This document shows positions 13,738-15,470 of a stretch of DNA of 15,470 bases, in pieces. The translations under genes and the position numbers were made by a program. Position 1 is the first letter of the stretch, and each line of letters starts with the position of its first letter. The notes beneath the pieces are model-generated. The model searched no databases. It had not been told where the DNA came from and saw only the letters and a program-made list of their open reading frames with translations. Origin of the DNA: Clostridium sp. CAG:169 (GTDB taxonomy: Bacteria; Bacillota; Clostridia; Oscillospirales; Ruminococcaceae); contig FR880245.1 of the NCBI GenBank assembly GCA_000435195.1, positions 1-15,470 on the forward strand, written 5' to 3'.

Positions 13738-14973
13738 TTATTCAAACCACTTGACCTCTTCGCTTTCGCCTACGACTACAAATCCGTCGTAGCCCTGCTC
13801 CTGCAAACGGTTGAGGAATTTGCCCATCTTCTTTGGACGCGGGAAGACCCCTGCCTCGATGCCCTGCGCACGCAGCTTGTCGGTCATCTCGATGCCCTGC
13901 GCGCCCTGGTCGGCATCGCACAGCACCGCTGCACGCTTTGCCTGACCGGGGATGGTAAAGCCCTGTTCGTCCAAAATCTGGAAGATGCGCTCAAAGCCGA
14001 TGGAGAAACCGACCGCCGGAACTGCCTCACCGGTAAATTTGCCCACCAGACCGTCGTAGCGTCCTCCGCCGCCGACCGCGCCGCGGTACTTGTTCGACTG
14101 GATTTCAAAGACAGTGCCGGTGTAGTAGCCCTGTCCGCGGATCAGCAGCAGGTCGAACACCACGTCGTATCTTCCCTGCGCCAGCTGGTTAGCATCGGCA
14201 ATCAGTTTTTTCAGTTGGGCAATGTATTCCGGCTGACCGCACAGCTGTTCGGCAGCATCGATGGTGCAACCGCTGTCGAGCAGCTCACCCAGCTTGTCGC
14301 AGGATGCCTGTGCCAGCTGTTTTTCTGCAAGCTCGGCAAGGACCCCTTCGGTCCCAATCTTGTCCCACTTGTCCAGTGTGATGCAGACGCTGTCCATCTG
14401 CTCATCCGGCACGCCGATGGTGTGCAGCACACCCTTAAGCACCCGACGGTCGTTGACCTTGATGGTGAAGGAGCCGATGTCAATCTTCAGCAAGGCCGCT
14501 GCGGTGGTGTGAATCAGCTCCAGCTCGCACAGCGGAGAATCGCTACCGAGGATGTCGATGTCACACTGGATAAATTCGCGCATTCTGCCCTTCTGCGGAC
14601 GCTCGGCGCGGTAGGATTTGTCAATCTGGATACATTTAAATGGGTTAGACAGCTTGGAACGGTTGCCCGCATAAAAGCGGCTGAGCGGCAGTGTCAGGTC
14701 GTAGCGCAGCCCTAAGTCCGCCAGATTTTTGTAATCCTGCTGCTGCAATGCCACGTCCAGCTTCTCCCCTCTTTTCAAAATTTTAAACATCAGGTTGAGG
14801 TTGTCGCCGCCCTCGCTCTTCTCCAGGTTTTCCATATCCTCGATGGCAGGGGTCATAATCCTCTCAAAGCCTGCCGCGCGGTAGGTGTCCAGAATGACCT
14901 TCTGCAAATAATCGCGGACCCGCGCCTGCGACGGCAGATAATCCGCTGTTCCCTTTACCGGATTGATCTTCAT
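13738..14973 (-). CDS. hisS: Histidine--tRNA ligase
   Basis: Class II aminoacyl-tRNA synthetase, dimeric, charging tRNA-His. The 411-residue product shows KGTADYLPSQ near the start, motif 2 YRAERPQKGRMREFIQCDID (121-140), the HisA block RGQGYYTGTVFE (279-290, Arg279 catalytic), GGGGRYDGLV (301-310) and motif 3 VGFSIGFERI (321-330), then the anticodon-binding domain. I start at ATG 14973, with AAAGGAGG (14984-14991) ten bases upstream; the open frame to 15081 lacks family similarity and covers the probable promoter. Oddities: RGLDYY of the HisA motif reads RGQGYY, and the protein stops at GESEEVKWFE, about 20 or more residues short of the usual end of the C-terminal domain. It is unlinked to aspS here. 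Confidence 0.96.
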   Translation of the reverse strand: MKINPVKGTADYLPSQARVRDYLQKVILDTYRAAGFERIMTPAIEDMENLEKSEGGDNLNLMFKILKRGEKLDVALQQQDYKNLADLGLRYDLTLPLSRFYAGNRSKLSNPFKCIQIDKSYRAERPQKGRMREFIQCDIDILGSDSPLCELELIHTTAAALLKIDIGSFTIKVNDRRVLKGVLHTIGVPDEQMDSVCITLDKWDKIGTEGVLAELAEKQLAQASCDKLGELLDSGCTIDAAEQLCGQPEYIAQLKKLIADANQLAQGRYDVVFDLLLIRGQGYYTGTVFEIQSNKYRGAVGGGGRYDGLVGKFTGEAVPAVGFSIGFERIFQILDEQGFTIPGQAKRAAVLCDADQGAQGIEMTDKLRAQGIEAGVFPRPKKMGKFLNRLQEQGYDGFVVVGESEEVKWFE

Positions 14974-15031
14974 ACAGGTTGTTCCTCCTTTATCTTCCTC
15001 TGCTGATGCAGAGCCTTCCTTTTTATTACAT

Positions 15032-15037
15032 ATTATA
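15032..15037 (-). promoter_or_regulatory. Possible -10 box of hisS
   Basis: TATAAT on the minus strand, about 60 bases before the hisS start codon. The nearest -35 candidate, TGGACA, is spaced 20 bases away, which is too far for a good promoter. The leader would be about 50 bases, too short for a T-box riboswitch. Confidence 0.35.
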
Positions 15038-15063
15038 CTACTATAACTTTCTTGAGTTGTCCA

Positions 15064-15099
15064 GCCTATTCTTCCGCTCAACTGCGGTTTTTGATAGGC
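15064..15099 (-). other. Two-tier stem-loop between lipoprotein gene and hisS
   Basis: Outer arms GCCTAT/ATAGGC (15064-15069 and 15094-15099) enclose an inner CCGC/GCGG hairpin (15074-15087). It lies just after the lipoprotein stop, where a terminator would fit, but no T-run follows. Possibly a 3'-end structure or pause site. Confidence 0.35.
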
Positions 15100-15101
15100 G
15101 C

Positions 15102-15329
15102 TCAGCCAACCACGCCGCTGCCCGGACCGCCCGCGTTTGGACGGCAGTCGGTGCTGCTGCCGATGGTCGGTTTTTCCGGCTGGCTTGTTTGGGTATCAGG
15201 CTTTGTCTGTTCGACCGCCTCCTGCTCGACCGGCAAAGCGTCGGGTACGGTTGTGGTGACCGCAGTGTCGTCAGCACTACATCCGCCCAGCGTCAACAAA
15301 AGCAGCAGAGCTAAAATCCATCCCTTCAA
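15102..15329 (-). CDS. Small predicted lipoprotein (75 aa)
   Basis: Function not recognised. The N-terminus MKGWILALLLLLTLGGC is a lipoprotein signal: a short basic start, a hydrophobic core, and a lipobox LGGC with Cys17 as the lipidation site. The mature part is only about 59 residues, low-complexity and rich in Thr, Glu, Gln and Pro (linker-like), ending in a Gly-rich tail with one more Cys (residue 62). It would be anchored to the outer face of the cell membrane. The start is TTG at 15329, supported by AAGGAG (15338-15343) eight bases upstream. It begins 18 bases after the 4Fe-4S protein ends, so the two are probably one operon and may work together. Confidence 0.7.
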   Translation of the reverse strand: MKGWILALLLLLTLGGCSADDTAVTTTVPDALPVEQEAVEQTKPDTQTSQPEKPTIGSSTDCRPNAGGPGSGVVG

Positions 15330-15347
15330 TCCTGTTTCTCCTTATTT

Positions 15348-15470
15348 TCAGATATGACGTTCCTTATTTTCCTTTAAATCCAATCCCTTGTAAGGGTCCA
15401 CCCGAAGTCCCTCCAGACTGCTGTGGATTGCTCCCGTCGGACAGCTGGCTTTGCAGGAGCCGCATCGGAT
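15348..15470 (-). CDS. 4Fe-4S ferredoxin-type protein, C-terminal end only
   Basis: Only the last 40 residues are in the window, open from the right edge to TGA at 15348-15350. They begin IRCGSCKASCPTGAI, matching the CxxCxxxCP half of a 4Fe-4S cluster-binding motif, so the protein most likely carries electrons. A charged tail, DPYKGLDLKENKERHI, follows with no second cluster motif. The missing N-terminal part decides its identity; membrane NapH/NosR-like proteins, stand-alone ferredoxins and oxidoreductase subunits are all possible. It is directly upstream of the small lipoprotein. Confidence 0.75.
   Translation of the reverse strand: MRCGSCKASCPTGAIHSSLEGLRVDPYKGLDLKENKERHI

Noticed and set aside
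14974..15081. N-terminal extension of HisRS
   Set aside because: The frame has no family similarity and spans the probable promoter, while ATG 14973 has a strong ribosome binding site and the family's normal first residues.
15064..15099. Terminator between the lipoprotein gene and hisS
   Set aside because: The stem-loop is real but has no T-run on the minus strand, so it was listed only as a stem-loop.
14974..15101. T-box riboswitch upstream of hisS
   Set aside because: The leader is only about 50 bases after the likely -10 box, and no T-box sequence or terminator/antiterminator pair is present.
1..15470. Mobile elements, CRISPR arrays, toxin-antitoxin or defence islands
   Set aside because: No transposase, integrase, spaced direct repeats or att-like duplications were seen; the tRNA pair shows no adjacent integrase or repeated 3' end.

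Overview
The window is a stretch of core chromosome from a low-G+C-lineage Gram-positive bacterium, most likely a gut-type clostridium of the Ruminococcaceae/Oscillospiraceae kind. Pointers are the hprK-PHP-murB-rapZ-whiA-dnaE-pfkA gene order, strong AGGAGG ribosome binding sites, sigma-A type promoters (TTGACA/TATAAT), several TTG starts, and moderately G+C-rich codons. No phage, IS, CRISPR, plasmid or defence genes were seen.

Almost everything is on the minus strand. In transcription order from the right edge: the end of a 4Fe-4S protein (15348-15470), a small lipoprotein (15102-15329), hisS (13738-14973), a tRNA-Ala(CGC)/tRNA-Val(GAC) pair (12737-12896), a six-gene cluster hprK, YcdX-like PHP phosphatase, murB, rapZ, whiA, dnaE (4313-12528), then pfkA and a CYTH triphosphatase (2616-4110), a small FNT-family anion channel (1800-2441), a small unknown membrane protein (1223-1639), ruvC (479-1015) and truncated ruvA (1-495). 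The only plus-strand gene is a HAD phosphatase (13047-13679). It faces hisS across a shared two-way terminator and diverges from the tRNA pair.

Functionally the cluster ties carbon sensing (HprK), cell wall synthesis (MurB), small-RNA/second-messenger control (RapZ), division/chromosome control (WhiA) and replication (DnaE) into one probable transcription unit with gaps of 16-45 bases. Glycolysis (PfkA) follows behind its own promoter. RuvC and RuvA overlap by 17 bases and form the Holliday-junction processing unit.

I found no clearly undescribed system. The observations most worth a second look are the absence of yvcK between rapZ and whiA, an Arg-to-His change at a conserved PfkA active-site position, a complete PHP metal site in the replicative polymerase, a structured hprK leader with alternative pairings, a whiA start codon buried in a palindrome, and a shortened HisRS with a changed HisA motif.
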